Counted from the first letter of the stretch, positions 33,038-41,568 are shown. The stretch: 64,000 nt of DNA from an uncultured Bacteroidia bacterium (GCA_902774295.1 CACYHP010000001.1:744001-808000), one strand, 5' to 3'. Made by a program: numbers and translations. Notes: generated from the letters alone by a model not told the origin.

Positions 33038-33919
33038 TTATGCTTCGTATCCGAAATGTTTCAATTCCTCTTCATTGTCACGCCAGTCTTTGTCGACTTT
33101 CACTCTCAAATCCAAGAAAATCTTCTTTCCGGTGAACTCTTCGATATCAGCTCTCGACTGAATTCCCACTTTCTTGATGGCAGCGCCGCCTTTACCTATT
33201 AATATAGCTTTCTGCGATTCGCGTGAGGCGAAAATCGTCGCCTTGATGTTGATGAGCTTCGCACTTTCTTCGTAAGCATCGACGACAACCTCAACGGAAT
33301 AAGGGATTTCCTGCTGATAATTCAACAAAATTTTCTCTCTGATGATTTCCGTAACGAAAAATCGCATCGAGCGGTCGGTGAGCTCGTCTTTCGGGAAGTA
33401 AGGCGGACAAACAGGCAGTTTCTCGATTATGCTCTCAAACACAAATTGGATGTTGGCCTGATGCATTGCCGAGATAGGGAACACCGTGGCTGCCGGAAGT
33501 GCGTTCCTCCAGAACTCGACGGCTTTTTCCACATCTTCCTGGTTCGAAAGATCGATTTTATTCAATAAAACGAAAACCGGAACCTCCATTTTCTTGATGC
33601 GTTCCACCGTCTCCTCGTCGATTTTCTTGTCGGTGATGTCGACCACATACAGTATCAAGTCGGCGTCGATAAACGCCACGTTGATGTACTGATTCATGAT
33701 TTCGTGCATCTTGTAGGCTGGATTTTTGATGATTCCGGGGGTGTCGGAGAACACTATCTGGAAGTCATCGCCGTTCACGATGCCCAAAATGCGGTGTCGG
33801 GTGGTCTGCGCCTTCGACGTGATGATGCTTATTTTCTCGCCCACCAAGTCGTTCATAAGCGTTGATTTTCCGACATTTGGTTTGCCAATTATGTTGACGT
33901 AACCTGCTTTATGATCCAT
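33038..33919 (-). CDS. era: GTPase Era
   Basis: 293 aa. N-terminal Ras-like GTPase (GKPNVGKS at 12-19, SDTPG at about 58-62, NKID at about 120-123) and a C-terminal KH domain with the IGKGGAAIKKVG loop. Binds the 3' end of 16S rRNA during 30S maturation. Standard length. Probably co-transcribed with der; divergent from the initiator tRNA gene. Confidence 0.97.
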   Translation of the reverse strand: MDHKAGYVNIIGKPNVGKSTLMNDLVGEKISIITSKAQTTRHRILGIVNGDDFQIVFSDTPGIIKNPAYKMHEIMNQYINVAFIDADLILYVVDITDKKIDEETVERIKKMEVPVFVLLNKIDLSNQEDVEKAVEFWRNALPAATVFPISAMHQANIQFVFESIIEKLPVCPPYFPKDELTDRSMRFFVTEIIREKILLNYQQEIPYSVEVVVDAYEESAKLINIKATIFASRESQKAILIGKGGAAIKKVGIQSRADIEEFTGKKIFLDLRVKVDKDWRDNEEELKHFGYEA

Positions 33920-33955
33920 ATTTTAAAAATATTTCAAAATTTTTTCAAAAAACAC

Positions 33956-33986
33956 TTGACACGAGCGCAAAAATGTTGTATTTTTG
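33956..33986 (+). promoter_or_regulatory. promoter of the initiator tRNA gene
   Basis: TTGAC at 33956-33960 and TATTTTTG at 33979-33986, 20 bp apart by the Bacteroidetes counting, end 15 nt before the tRNA. Strong match, as expected for a stable-RNA gene. Confidence 0.8.
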
Positions 33987-34001
33987 CAGCCCAATTCACG
34001 A

Positions 34002-34075
<74 letters not shown>

Positions 34076-34077
34076 CT

Positions 34078-34107
34078 AAAGGAGGTCAATAGGCCTCCTT
34101 TTTTTAT
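34078..34107 (+). terminator. intrinsic terminator of the initiator tRNA gene
   Basis: AAAGGAGGTC and GGCCTCCTTT form a ten-pair stem (one G-T) with an AATA loop, followed by a T-run. The last bases overlap the stop codon of the convergent Omp28 gene. Confidence 0.9.
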
Positions 34108-34955
34108 TTTATCTTCGTCTCAGCAGCCATCAGCACCTCTTTGGTGTCGTTGTCGGTGATGAATGCCACGATATAGAACTGATCTGGGTTATAGTCATCG
34201 TTTAAGATGAACTTCATATTTGTGATGAAGTTCTGTCCTGCATTGATGATATCAGAGCTGCTCAACAGTCTGCCCCATGTCTGTCCGTCGGCAGTGCCTC
34301 TGAAGACATGACGGTGCATATAAGCGGTGTCAATGCCTGTCGGCGTCACCTGTTTGCCAAGAATGTTGTCCTCCATCAGACAGGTGGTGAGTCGGATGTC
34401 GGCTCCTTCAAACTTTTGCAGGAACTTTGAGTGGATGCTGACCTTCAGCTCTCGTGTGGCATCGTCGAACTCGGTCTTGACAATAAGTCTTACTGGTGCT
34501 TGTGTGTTCATGTAGCTGCTCACTGCCGATGCCCATTGTGCCGCGCCGAGTACGCCTCCTGTGCGGTTCACAAGACCGTTAGGATATGCTGCGATGTTGA
34601 ACGCATTGTTCCATTCGTTGCCGTCTTCGGTTCTGAAATCCGGGAAACCGCCTGCAGGATTCTGCAAAGCTCCCTTAGGATGCACGCCTAACACCACAAG
34701 ATGCCCCTCGTACTGCTCCTGAAGCTGCAGTGCCAAAGCGCCGGCCTCCGGACAGTTGTTACATTTCACGCCAGTGTAGTCTTCCAAAAGCGTCACCTTC
34801 TTGCCATCGAAATTGATGGTGTCAGATGCCACCAACGGAATGGTGTCGCTTTCAGTCACTATTGATTCGACGATATACGGCTCTTTTAATTTATCACACG
34901 ACATCATTCCTAAAACGACTGCCGCTGTTGTTAAAATCAAAGAAAATCTTTTCAT
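34104..34955 (-). CDS. Omp28-related outer membrane lipoprotein
   Basis: 283 aa with a lipoprotein signal (GMMSC, Cys20). The N-terminal part of the mature protein has a thioredoxin-like start, LLEDYTGVKCNNCPEA with the CxxC pair Cys65/Cys68, followed by LQLQEQYEGHLVVLGVHPKG; the C-terminal half is the beta-rich Omp28 domain. The family was named from a Porphyromonas gingivalis surface protein; its function is unknown. It follows a DUF6029 barrel and a TlpA thioredoxin on the same strand, which suggests a thiol-linked envelope task. Its leader carries a copy of the dispersed leader repeat. Confidence 0.85.
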   Translation of the reverse strand: MKRFSLILTTAAVVLGMMSCDKLKEPYIVESIVTESDTIPLVASDTINFDGKKVTLLEDYTGVKCNNCPEAGALALQLQEQYEGHLVVLGVHPKGALQNPAGGFPDFRTEDGNEWNNAFNIAAYPNGLVNRTGGVLGAAQWASAVSSYMNTQAPVRLIVKTEFDDATRELKVSIHSKFLQKFEGADIRLTTCLMEDNILGKQVTPTGIDTAYMHRHVFRGTADGQTWGRLLSSSDIINAGQNFITNMKFILNDDYNPDQFYIVAFITDNDTKEVLMAAETKIK

Positions 34956-34985
34956 TTTTTCTATTTTTATTTTTTATTCTTTTTT

Positions 34986-35101
34986 CGGGTCGCCTTACGG
35001 CTCAAAATCTTTCAAAATGTTCTTCCCAAATAATCCTAAAACCTCTCTTTTATCTTTTAACTCTTAACTTTTAACTCTTAACTCTCAACTCTTCACTCTT
35101 A
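34986..35101 (-). repeat. leader repeat copy upstream of the Omp28 gene
   Basis: Single copy with the order seen at 31217: CGGGTCGCCTTACGGCTC, CAAAATCTTTCAAAAT, TTCTTCCC, AATAATCCTAAAACCTC and a heptamer run of TTAACTC. It starts 31 nt before the Omp28 start codon, in the same sense as at the other loci, and reaches the stop of the upstream gene. Confidence 0.88.
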
Positions 35102-35102
35102 C

Positions 35103-36854
35103 CTAAAAGGATGTTGTAACCGTTAGCGATAAACCACTTGATGCTGGCACTGTGCGGCAGACACCTCCCACGCAGACCAAGCCTTCGCTCTGACGGCCGC
35201 CGCTGATGGCGATACGCGTCTGGTCTTTGATGTAGCCGAACGACCCTGTGATGTAATGGTCGCGGTTGTCGGCGATAGGGTTGCCGTAGTTGTATTTGTC
35301 AGCGACACTCACAAACCATTTCGGGGCGATGGTGTATTCCAAAAGGAATGCGAACCAGTTGCCTCGTTTGGTGTAGTAAGACTCATGTCCCGGCTCGATG
35401 GTGTGGTTAGGACCGATATTGTCCCACATGTGCTGTAACTCCAGGCGGATGCTGTTGTTTCTGTTGATTTTATAAATCGCCTCGCCGAAAGCTATGTTGG
35501 CCTCGACAGCCTCTGCGCCAGGGTGGTTCTCGATGGTCTCCATGTCGTAATACAGGTTGATGTACATCAAGGTGAGATGCCATTTAGCACTGATCTTCTT
35601 CTCAATCTCGAAGTTCAAGTCACGATAGAACATGCGGTCGCCGACAGCGAAGAAATCTGATTTGTAGCCCTTTGTTCCCGGCTGGTTGAGCATGTTCACG
35701 CCGTTAACGTTGATGGAGTCGCGTTTGATGTCGTTTACCTGGCTGTAGTTGAATGCCAGCTTGGTGCCGTATTTTCCGCCGAGGACGGTCTTCTTCGGGA
35801 TGGTGTAGTTCACCTGGAACTGTATTCCCATCTCGCCCAACGGCTGCGTGGCGTATGAGAACATCGAAGGAAGGCTGTGCGTATGCGTATAATTCAAAGG
35901 CGGGATGAACCCGATGTCGAGGTCGTTCTGGGTGGCGAGTCGGTTCGACTTGAAACTCATATTGTCGACGCGTTTCACCTGCAGCACCATGCCCAGTCCT
36001 TTCTGTGAATAGGCCAATGATGCCAGCAGCTCCTGGCCATCCTTATAAATATAGTTGTTGAACTCCGACGGGTCGTTGATTTTGCGTGCATACTCTGTCG
36101 AGAAGGTGAAACGGCCGTATCCGAGGTTAAGTCTTCCGGCGTATGATGCCACGTTTTGTGGCATGACAAGTTCCTCTCCATTGACAAACAGGGTGCTGGC
36201 GTCTTCGTATTTGCTTACGAAGCTGGCTCCCACGGTGGCGCGGAACTTGCTGTTGTTCATCGAAGCGATGCTGCTGTTGAGGTCCCATTCGCCGTCAACG
36301 CCGCGCACCAGGCCTCTGTTTTCCGATGTGGGGACATTCTCACCGTATCCTGCCCAGTAAAAACGCTGTTTTCCGTAAAGTCCTTTGAGTGTCACGCCTT
36401 CCCAAGGACGATACACGGCACGGATGCCTCTCAAGGCATTGTCGAAGCCGAGGGTCCATTCCTCATAGCTGCGGAAAACCAAGCCGTTGCCGAACTGGTC
36501 GTAGATGTCGCCCACGGTCACTCCGATGGTGCCGTCGTCGTAAGTGGCAAAATAGTTGGCGATACCCATGCCCTTGACTCTGCTGTCGAAGCCCGACATC
36601 GGAGTGGTCTGATATGCCTCAAAACGGAATCCCGCAGTGAAGTTTCCAAGCTGATACTGCAGCTTGCCGAAACCGTAGGCGCCGAACTCCTCACCGTTGA
36701 TGTCGTCCTTGGTGATGCCGATGCCGTTGTCTTCCCAATAGTAGTTGCCGTCCATCTGGAAACTCCCGCTGACCTTAGATTTCTTCAGGAAATCCTGGCC
36801 ATATACAGCGGTGATACCCAGAAGAAAAACAATTAATAATGATAATTTTTTCAT
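35103..36854 (-). CDS. DUF6029-type outer membrane beta-barrel protein
   Basis: 583 aa with a signal peptide (to ...TAVYGQ at about 20) and alternating aromatic beta strands over the whole length, ending in a phenylalanine (LSLTVTTSF) as outer-membrane barrels do. Blocks such as GDIYDQFGNGLVFRSYEEW and LRGIRAVYRPWEGVTLKGLYGKQ match Bacteroidetes DUF6029 proteins. Function unknown; may be a porin or anchor. Lies between the tlpA-like and omp28-like genes on the same strand. Confidence 0.8.
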   Translation of the reverse strand: MKKLSLLIVFLLGITAVYGQDFLKKSKVSGSFQMDGNYYWEDNGIGITKDDINGEEFGAYGFGKLQYQLGNFTAGFRFEAYQTTPMSGFDSRVKGMGIANYFATYDDGTIGVTVGDIYDQFGNGLVFRSYEEWTLGFDNALRGIRAVYRPWEGVTLKGLYGKQRFYWAGYGENVPTSENRGLVRGVDGEWDLNSSIASMNNSKFRATVGASFVSKYEDASTLFVNGEELVMPQNVASYAGRLNLGYGRFTFSTEYARKINDPSEFNNYIYKDGQELLASLAYSQKGLGMVLQVKRVDNMSFKSNRLATQNDLDIGFIPPLNYTHTHSLPSMFSYATQPLGEMGIQFQVNYTIPKKTVLGGKYGTKLAFNYSQVNDIKRDSINVNGVNMLNQPGTKGYKSDFFAVGDRMFYRDLNFEIEKKISAKWHLTLMYINLYYDMETIENHPGAEAVEANIAFGEAIYKINRNNSIRLELQHMWDNIGPNHTIEPGHESYYTKRGNWFAFLLEYTIAPKWFVSVADKYNYGNPIADNRDHYITGSFGYIKDQTRIAISGGRQSEGLVCVGGVCRTVPASSGLSLTVTTSF

Positions 36855-36873
36855 GTTTGATTCTTTTATTCGT

Positions 36874-36911
36874 GAGATTTCTCCACTCCGCTTCGCTTCG
36901 GTCGAAATGAC
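36874..36911. repeat. half copy of the palindromic element
   Basis: GAGATTTCTCCACTCCGCTT through GGTCGAAATGAC is one arm of the family without its partner; it lies in the gap between the tlpA-like and DUF6029 genes. Confidence 0.8.
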
Positions 36912-36920
36912 GATAGGAGA

Positions 36921-36953
36921 AACTTCTAACTTCTAACTGTTAACTTCCAACTA
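36921..36953. repeat. heptamer array (AACTTCT) at the tlpA-like stop
   Basis: Five 7 bp units (AACTTCT, AACTTCT, AACTGTT, AACTTCC, AACTA) end in the stop codon of the tlpA-like gene. On the sense strand they read GTTAGAA/GTTAACA, with TAG and TAA in different frames. Confidence 0.8.
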
Positions 36954-37445
36954 TTTAGCAATCTTCAGAATTTCCTGATACAAATCCTCTTCGCCGCCAT
37001 CAAGATATCCGGTGTGCTGCCACACAATCTTGCCGTCACCGTCGAAAAGGAAGGTGTGAGGCGGGTTGTTGACGTTCATGGCGCGAGCCAGTTCCTTGTT
37101 CACATCGAGCAGAATCTCGAAAGGCCAGCCTTTGCCGTCGACGAAAGGCTTGATTTTTGCCGTCGAACGGGCGTCGTCGATAGAAACCGAGAAAATCTTC
37201 ACGCCGGTTTCCTCTACCCAGTCGTCGTAGACGTCGGTGAGGGCGTTGTGCTCCTTAACGCACGGACCGCACCAGGTCGCCCAGAATGTCATAACAAACG
37301 GTTTGCCGTCGTTGCTCAACTCTGCGATGTTGATGGATTGACCGTCAAGGTCTTTCAGTGTGATATTCGGCAAATCTGATTTGTTTTGCGCGTTCAAGCC
37401 GAAAAACATCAAGCCGAAAAGTAAAAATGCAAGAAATTTTTTCAT
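36951..37445 (-). CDS. TlpA/ResA-like thioredoxin-fold protein, exported
   Basis: 164 aa from the ATG at 37445, which begins a signal peptide (MKKFLAFLLFGLMFFGLNAQ). Thioredoxin fold with the redox motif WCGPC (Cys59, Cys62) and the cis-Pro segment NNPPHTFLFDGDG. TlpA-type proteins reduce disulphides in the periplasm, for example in cytochrome c maturation. Located 19 bp after manA and before the DUF6029 and Omp28 genes, the latter also with a CxxC, so these may act on each other. Confidence 0.92.
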   Translation of the reverse strand: MKKFLAFLLFGLMFFGLNAQNKSDLPNITLKDLDGQSINIAELSNDGKPFVMTFWATWCGPCVKEHNALTDVYDDWVEETGVKIFSVSIDDARSTAKIKPFVDGKGWPFEILLDVNKELARAMNVNNPPHTFLFDGDGKIVWQHTGYLDGGEEDLYQEILKIAK

Positions 37446-37464
37446 GATATAAATTTTTAAATAA

Positions 37465-38451
37465 TCAAACAATATAAGTCTCTAATATTTTACCTTCTAA
37501 CGCTTTTATCTCCACTTTATTGATAATATTCGGAATTAAAATGCATTCGCCTATGCCGACGATCTCTTCGCCTCCGTCGTATTTCAGGGTGAAGCTGCCG
37601 CCGACGCTCATCAGGATGACGAAAGAATCGAGTTCCGAATAGTCTTTTGCCAACGCCATACCTTTTTCAATATTGATGAAATTGGTGGTGAAATAAGGGC
37701 ATTCCACCATCTTGACGGTGGCGTCTTTCTTGTCGCGGTCGTATTCGGTGCGGTAGTTGTCCTCGTGTTTGTAGTTCAAGGTGAACAACGACTGCGGGAT
37801 ATGCAGTTCGCGGTACATCCCGTGCTGGTCGAGGCGGTCCCAGTCGTACACACGGTAGGTGGTGTCGCTGGTCTGCTGTATCTCAGCCACCATGCAGCCC
37901 GGACCTAGGGCATGGATTCTCCTTGCCGGGATGAAAAACACGTCGCCGTCGTTAACCTTTTCATAGTTAAGGACTTCCGAGATTTTTTTGTCATAGATGA
38001 GCTTCTCCACTTCCGCTTTCGTCACCTCGCGGTTGAAACCTGAGACGAGTTCCGCGTCCTTGTCGGCGTGCATCACATACCACATCTCGGTCTTGCCGTT
38101 CTCGAGGCCTATCTTCTGTGCTATCTCATCGTCGGGATGCACCTGCACCGACAACCATGTCAGCGGGTCGATTATCTTGATTAACAATGGGAAAGTCTCG
38201 CCGTATTTGTCGAAAACGTTGTCGCCCACGAGGTCGCCCATGAAGGTCTCCACGAGGTCGTTGAGCTCGTCGCCCTCAAACTGGCCGTTCGCCACTATGC
38301 TGTTCTGGCCGTCGACACCCGACAGCAGCCACATCTCGCCACAGTTTATCAGCTTGCCGAAGTCCTTGTGCAGCAACGACTTGACATTCTGCCCGCCCCA
38401 TATCTTCTCGAGGAAAATAGGCTGAAATTTCAATGGATATAACACGTTCAT
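37465..38451 (-). CDS. manA: mannose-6-phosphate isomerase, class I
   Basis: 328 aa cupin enzyme interconverting fructose-6-phosphate and mannose-6-phosphate. Zinc-ligand motifs are visible: QVHPDDE (about 112-118), KTEMWYV (about 128-134) and the His in RRIHALGPG. The short form, as in Firmicutes and Bacteroidetes. It could supply GDP-mannose for the mannosyltransferase encoded at 52130. Divergent from the M20 gene; a minus-strand -7 TATCTTTG lies at 38479-38472. Confidence 0.93.
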   Translation of the reverse strand: MNVLYPLKFQPIFLEKIWGGQNVKSLLHKDFGKLINCGEMWLLSGVDGQNSIVANGQFEGDELNDLVETFMGDLVGDNVFDKYGETFPLLIKIIDPLTWLSVQVHPDDEIAQKIGLENGKTEMWYVMHADKDAELVSGFNREVTKAEVEKLIYDKKISEVLNYEKVNDGDVFFIPARRIHALGPGCMVAEIQQTSDTTYRVYDWDRLDQHGMYRELHIPQSLFTLNYKHEDNYRTEYDRDKKDATVKMVECPYFTTNFINIEKGMALAKDYSELDSFVILMSVGGSFTLKYDGGEEIVGIGECILIPNIINKVEIKALEGKILETYIV

Positions 38452-38471
38452 TTTTATCTAAATCAAACGTG

Positions 38472-38499
38472 CAAAGATATGAAAAAAAACTTAATTTTG
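38472..38499. promoter_or_regulatory. divergent -7 elements of manA and the M20 gene
   Basis: TATCTTTG on the minus strand (38479-38472) and TAATTTTG on the plus strand (38492-38499) lie 12 bp apart. Good -33 partners were not seen for either. Confidence 0.5.
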
Positions 38500-38517
38500 C
38501 GGAATAAATTTTGAAAT

Positions 38518-39615
38518 ATGCAAAACATCATAGAACTTCGTCACATTCTTCATGAAAACGCCGAGCTCTCGGGCAAAGAGGTGAAGACTAACGCCATCTT
38601 GAACGAATTTTTGGAAAAACTCAATCCCGATGTGCATATACGTAACATCGGAGGCAACGGGATAGCCGTGGTTTTCAAGGGGAAAGAGCCTGGGAAACGT
38701 GTTTTAATTCGTGGCGACATCGACGCGCTCAACATCCCTGAAGGCGGCCGTCACTGCTCACACCGCTGCGGCCACGACGGACATGCCTCCATCATTGCGG
38801 GGTTGGCCGAGAAATTAAGCAAAAACCGTCCCGAGAAAGGTGAGATTGTGCTGCTTTTCCAGCCCGCCGAGGAGACCGGGCAAGGCGCGAAGGCCGTCAT
38901 CGCCGACCCGCAGTTCGGGCAGATAAAACCCGACATGGCGTTTGCCTTGCATAACATCCCGGGCTATGCGAAAAACACGATTTTGCTGAGAAAAGGCTGT
39001 TTCGCGGCAGGCTCTCTCGGCCTGAAACTCATCTTCGACGGCGTCACCGCACACGCCTCACAGCCTGAGACAGGCCACAGCCCGCAGTATGTTTTGTCGG
39101 CGCTCCTTGACATTTTCGGCAAGAAAGCCGCCATGTTGCAAGAAGAGAAGCCGCTCACCATGATGACGATGACGCACGCCGTGTTGGGCGAGGAGACCTT
39201 CGGCGTGGCTCCTGCTCATGCCGAGATATGGCTCACCCTGCGCTCGTTCGACAACGAGAAACTGCAGCATCTCACCGCCGACGTGGTGCAGCTGTGTGCC
39301 ATGGTCGCCGAGAAACAGGATTTCGAGTTCGGAAGCAGCATCCATGAGGCGTTTTCTGCCACGATGAATTCCGACGAGGCGGTGGAGATTATTAAAAACG
39401 CTGCTGAATCGTTAAACCTTGACTATCAATATCTTGAAGAGCCGTTCCGCTGGTCGGAGGACTTCGGACGCTTCGCCGATGTGTGCCCGATATGCCTGTT
39501 CGGCCTCGGCTGCGGTGAGGACCACCTGCCACTGCATAACCCGGAATATGTGTTTGAAGACGAGATTTTGAAAACGGGTGTTGACATCTTCACTGTCATT
39601 TCGAGCGAAATGTAA
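38518..39615 (+). CDS. M20-family amidohydrolase
   Basis: 365 aa cytosolic metallohydrolase of the M20D type (aminoacylase, hippurate hydrolase or N-acetyl-diaminopimelate deacetylase). Metal and catalytic residues: IRGDIDAL (about 62-69), RCGHDGHAS (about 80-88), PAEETGQGA (about 118-126) and FALHNIPG. Insert with GVTAHAS is the dimerisation domain. The last codons, VISSEM and the TAA, are encoded by a half copy of the palindromic element (39595-39642), so the original C-terminus has been replaced or extended. Substrate unknown. Confidence 0.88.
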   Translation: MQNIIELRHILHENAELSGKEVKTNAILNEFLEKLNPDVHIRNIGGNGIAVVFKGKEPGKRVLIRGDIDALNIPEGGRHCSHRCGHDGHASIIAGLAEKLSKNRPEKGEIVLLFQPAEETGQGAKAVIADPQFGQIKPDMAFALHNIPGYAKNTILLRKGCFAAGSLGLKLIFDGVTAHASQPETGHSPQYVLSALLDIFGKKAAMLQEEKPLTMMTMTHAVLGEETFGVAPAHAEIWLTLRSFDNEKLQHLTADVVQLCAMVAEKQDFEFGSSIHEAFSATMNSDEAVEIIKNAAESLNLDYQYLEEPFRWSEDFGRFADVCPICLFGLGCGEDHLPLHNPEYVFEDEILKTGVDIFTVISSEM

Positions 39616-39642
39616 CAAAGTGAAATGTAGTCGAGGAATCTC
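39595..39642. repeat. half palindromic element supplying the M20 stop codon
   Basis: GTCATTTCGAGCGAAATGTA followed by a GTAGTCGAGGAATCTC tail matches the left arm of the family. It begins 18 bp before the end of the M20 gene and contains its TAA. Confidence 0.85.
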
Positions 39643-39649
39643 ATTTATT

Positions 39650-39682
39650 TTTGTTTTTATAATACAAAATTTTATATTTTTG
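39650..39682 (+). promoter_or_regulatory. promoter of the LOG-family gene
   Basis: TTTG at 39650-39653, 21 bp, TATTTTTG at 39675-39682; ATG 15 nt later at 39697. Confidence 0.75.
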
Positions 39683-39696
39683 CAAAAAAATGACTG

Positions 39697-40296
39697 ATGA
39701 AAAACATTTGTGTTTTTTGCGGAAGCAGCGTCGGCTCCGACAAGCGTTACGCTGAGGCGGCGGCTCGTTTGGGCGACGTCCTCGCCGACAACGGCTGCAC
39801 CCTGATCTACGGTGGCGGCAGCATCGGCCTGATGAACGTCATCGCCGACAGGATGCTCGAACGCGGCTGCGAGGTCATCGGCGTGATGCCCGCTTTTCTG
39901 CTCGGCCATGAGATAGGTCATCCGAGTATCACAAAGATGATTTCTACCAAGACCATGGCGGAGCGCAAGGAGATACTGATTCTCGAATCGGACGCCTTCA
40001 TCGCCATGCCGGGCGGCTTCGGCACCCTCGACGAGTTCTCGGAAGTGGTCGTCGCCGACCAGCTCAGACTCATCGAGAAACCCGTCGCACTGTATAACAC
40101 CCTCGGCTATTACGATGACCTGGTGCGCTGGATAAACCGAGGCATAAAAGACGGCTTCGTGCGCGGCGACCACAGCAAAAACATCATCGTCACCGACGAC
40201 CCGAAGGAGCTGTTCCAACGGCTGGAGCAGTATCACCCGGTCACGATGGAGCAATGGATTCAGGATGTCAAGGAAGAGTTAAGAGTTAAAAGTTAA
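39697..40296 (+). CDS. LOG-family protein (nucleoside 5'-monophosphate phosphoribohydrolase-like)
   Basis: 199 aa Rossmann-fold protein. The motif PGGFGTLDE (about 107-115) is diagnostic for the LONELY GUY/TIGR00730 family, and YGGGSIGLMN (about 38-47) is the nucleotide-phosphate site. Members release adenine or cytokinin bases from AMP or cytokinin ribotides; the bacterial role is often base salvage. The C-terminal residues EELRVKS and the stop are encoded by the start of a heptamer array (GAGTTAA). Confidence 0.9.
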   Translation: MKNICVFCGSSVGSDKRYAEAAARLGDVLADNGCTLIYGGGSIGLMNVIADRMLERGCEVIGVMPAFLLGHEIGHPSITKMISTKTMAERKEILILESDAFIAMPGGFGTLDEFSEVVVADQLRLIEKPVALYNTLGYYDDLVRWINRGIKDGFVRGDHSKNIIVTDDPKELFQRLEQYHPVTMEQWIQDVKEELRVKS

Positions 40297-40390
40297 GAGT
40301 TAAAAGAGAGGTTTTAGGGTTATTTAGGAAGAACATTTTTTTAGATTTTTAAATTAGATTTTTTTAAGATTTTGAGCCGTAAGGCGACCG
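40276..40390 (+). repeat. leader repeat copy upstream of the deaminase fusion gene
   Basis: Same family as at 31217 and 34986, here on the plus strand: GAGTTAA heptamers, AGAGAGGTTTTAGGGTTATT, GGAAGAACATTTTT, AAGATTTTGAGCCGTAAGG and CGACCG. It ends 16 nt before the ATG at 40406. The first bases overlap the 3' end of the LOG gene. Confidence 0.9.
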
Positions 40391-40405
40391 AAAAAAATAA
40401 AAACT

Positions 40406-41443
40406 ATGAACATTATTGGAATCACAGGAACTTTAGGTGCTGGAAAGGGCACTATTGTTGAATACCTCGTGGAGAAGAAAGGCTACGTCCACTATTCTGT
40501 ACGCGCATTTTTGTCAGAAGAGGTGAAACGTCGCGGACTTGAAGTGAATCGTGACACACTGACATCTGTGGCTAACGATTTAAGAGCGAATAACTCGCCA
40601 AGTTACATCGCTGAGCAGCTCTACGACCGCGCTTACAACAACGGCAAAGACGCTGTCATCGAGAGCATCCGTACTCCCGGCGAGATCACGGCATTGCGCT
40701 CAAAAGGCAACTTCCATCTGTTTGCCGTCGACGCCGACCGTAAGGTGCGTTATGAGCGTATCACAGAACGCAAATCGGAGACAGACTCAGTGAGTTACGA
40801 GACGTTCTGCGCCAACGAGGAACGCGAGATGAACAACGCCGACCCTAACAAACAAAACCTCGGCGAGTGCATCCATCAGGCGGACTATGTGTTTCAGAAC
40901 AACGGCACCATCGAAGACCTCGACAAGAAAGTGGAGGAGGTGCTCCAAGATATTGAGAATCAGAAATATAAGCGTCCTTCCTGGGATGAATATTTCATGA
41001 ATCTTGCCGACACCGTGGCTGAGCGTGCCACCTGTGATCGCGGTCGCAGCGGTTGCGTCATCGTGAAAGACCGCCAGATCTTGGTGACAGGCTACGTGGG
41101 CTCGCCTCGCGGACTCCCGCACTGCGACGAGGTAGGACACCTTTTCCGTAAGATGATCCATTCTGACGGCAGAATCACTGAGCACTGTGTGAGAACCGTG
41201 CATGCCGAACAGAACGCCATCACACAGGCTGCGAGACGCGGTATCGCCCTCGAAGGCAGCACTTTGTATTGCCGCATGACACCATGCCGCACATGCGCTA
41301 TGCTGATAATAAACTGTGGAATCGTGCGCGTGGTGTGCCAACGCAAATATCACGACGGCGCCGAGTCAGAGGAGATGTTCAGACAGGCCGGAATCAAACT
41401 GGAATACGTGTACGACGAAGTGCAAACCTACGAAAGACAATAA
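40406..41443 (+). CDS. P-loop kinase-like / dCMP deaminase fusion protein
   Basis: 345 aa. Residues 1-185 form a P-loop NMP/dephospho-CoA kinase-like domain: Walker A GTLGAGKGT at 8-16 and a coupling RTPGEI at 89-94. Residues about 190-345 are a zinc-dependent deoxycytidylate deaminase: RGLPHCDEVGH (235-245), TVHAEQNAI with His266 and Glu268, and PCRTC with Cys294 and Cys297. dCMP deaminase makes dUMP for thymidylate synthesis. An N-terminal P-loop domain plus C-terminal deaminase domain also describes AvcD antiphage proteins, though those are longer. No toxin RNA gene is evident; only a 110 bp gap with a dispersed leader repeat lies upstream. Housekeeping dNTP supply or phage-triggered dCTP depletion are both open. 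Confidence 0.88.
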   Translation: MNIIGITGTLGAGKGTIVEYLVEKKGYVHYSVRAFLSEEVKRRGLEVNRDTLTSVANDLRANNSPSYIAEQLYDRAYNNGKDAVIESIRTPGEITALRSKGNFHLFAVDADRKVRYERITERKSETDSVSYETFCANEEREMNNADPNKQNLGECIHQADYVFQNNGTIEDLDKKVEEVLQDIENQKYKRPSWDEYFMNLADTVAERATCDRGRSGCVIVKDRQILVTGYVGSPRGLPHCDEVGHLFRKMIHSDGRITEHCVRTVHAEQNAITQAARRGIALEGSTLYCRMTPCRTCAMLIINCGIVRVVCQRKYHDGAESEEMFRQAGIKLEYVYDEVQTYERQ

Positions 41444-41454
41444 TCACCCAACCC

Positions 41455-41567
41455 GTCATTTCGACTGAAGCGAAGCGGAATGGAGAAATCTCAATCAAAT
41501 GGAGGAGATTTATTCACCAGAGGCGAATGCTTTCGCAAGCTCAGGTCTCGACTTCGCTCGAAATGAC
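41455..41567. repeat. 113 bp palindromic element between convergent genes
   Basis: GTCATTTCGACTGAAGCGAA to GCTCGAAATGAC fills the gap between the deaminase fusion gene (11 bp away) and pdxA (1 bp from its stop codon). Confidence 0.9.
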
Positions 41568-41568
41568 G

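Noticed and set aside
39412..40254. Long minus-strand open frame (280 codons) opposite the M20 and LOG genes
   Set aside because: It lies antisense to two genes with complete family motifs and shows no recognisable domain; it is a shadow of their GC-rich codons.
40297..40405. An AvcI-like toxin RNA upstream of the deaminase fusion
   Set aside because: The 109 bp gap is fully explained by the dispersed leader repeat that also occurs before unrelated genes.
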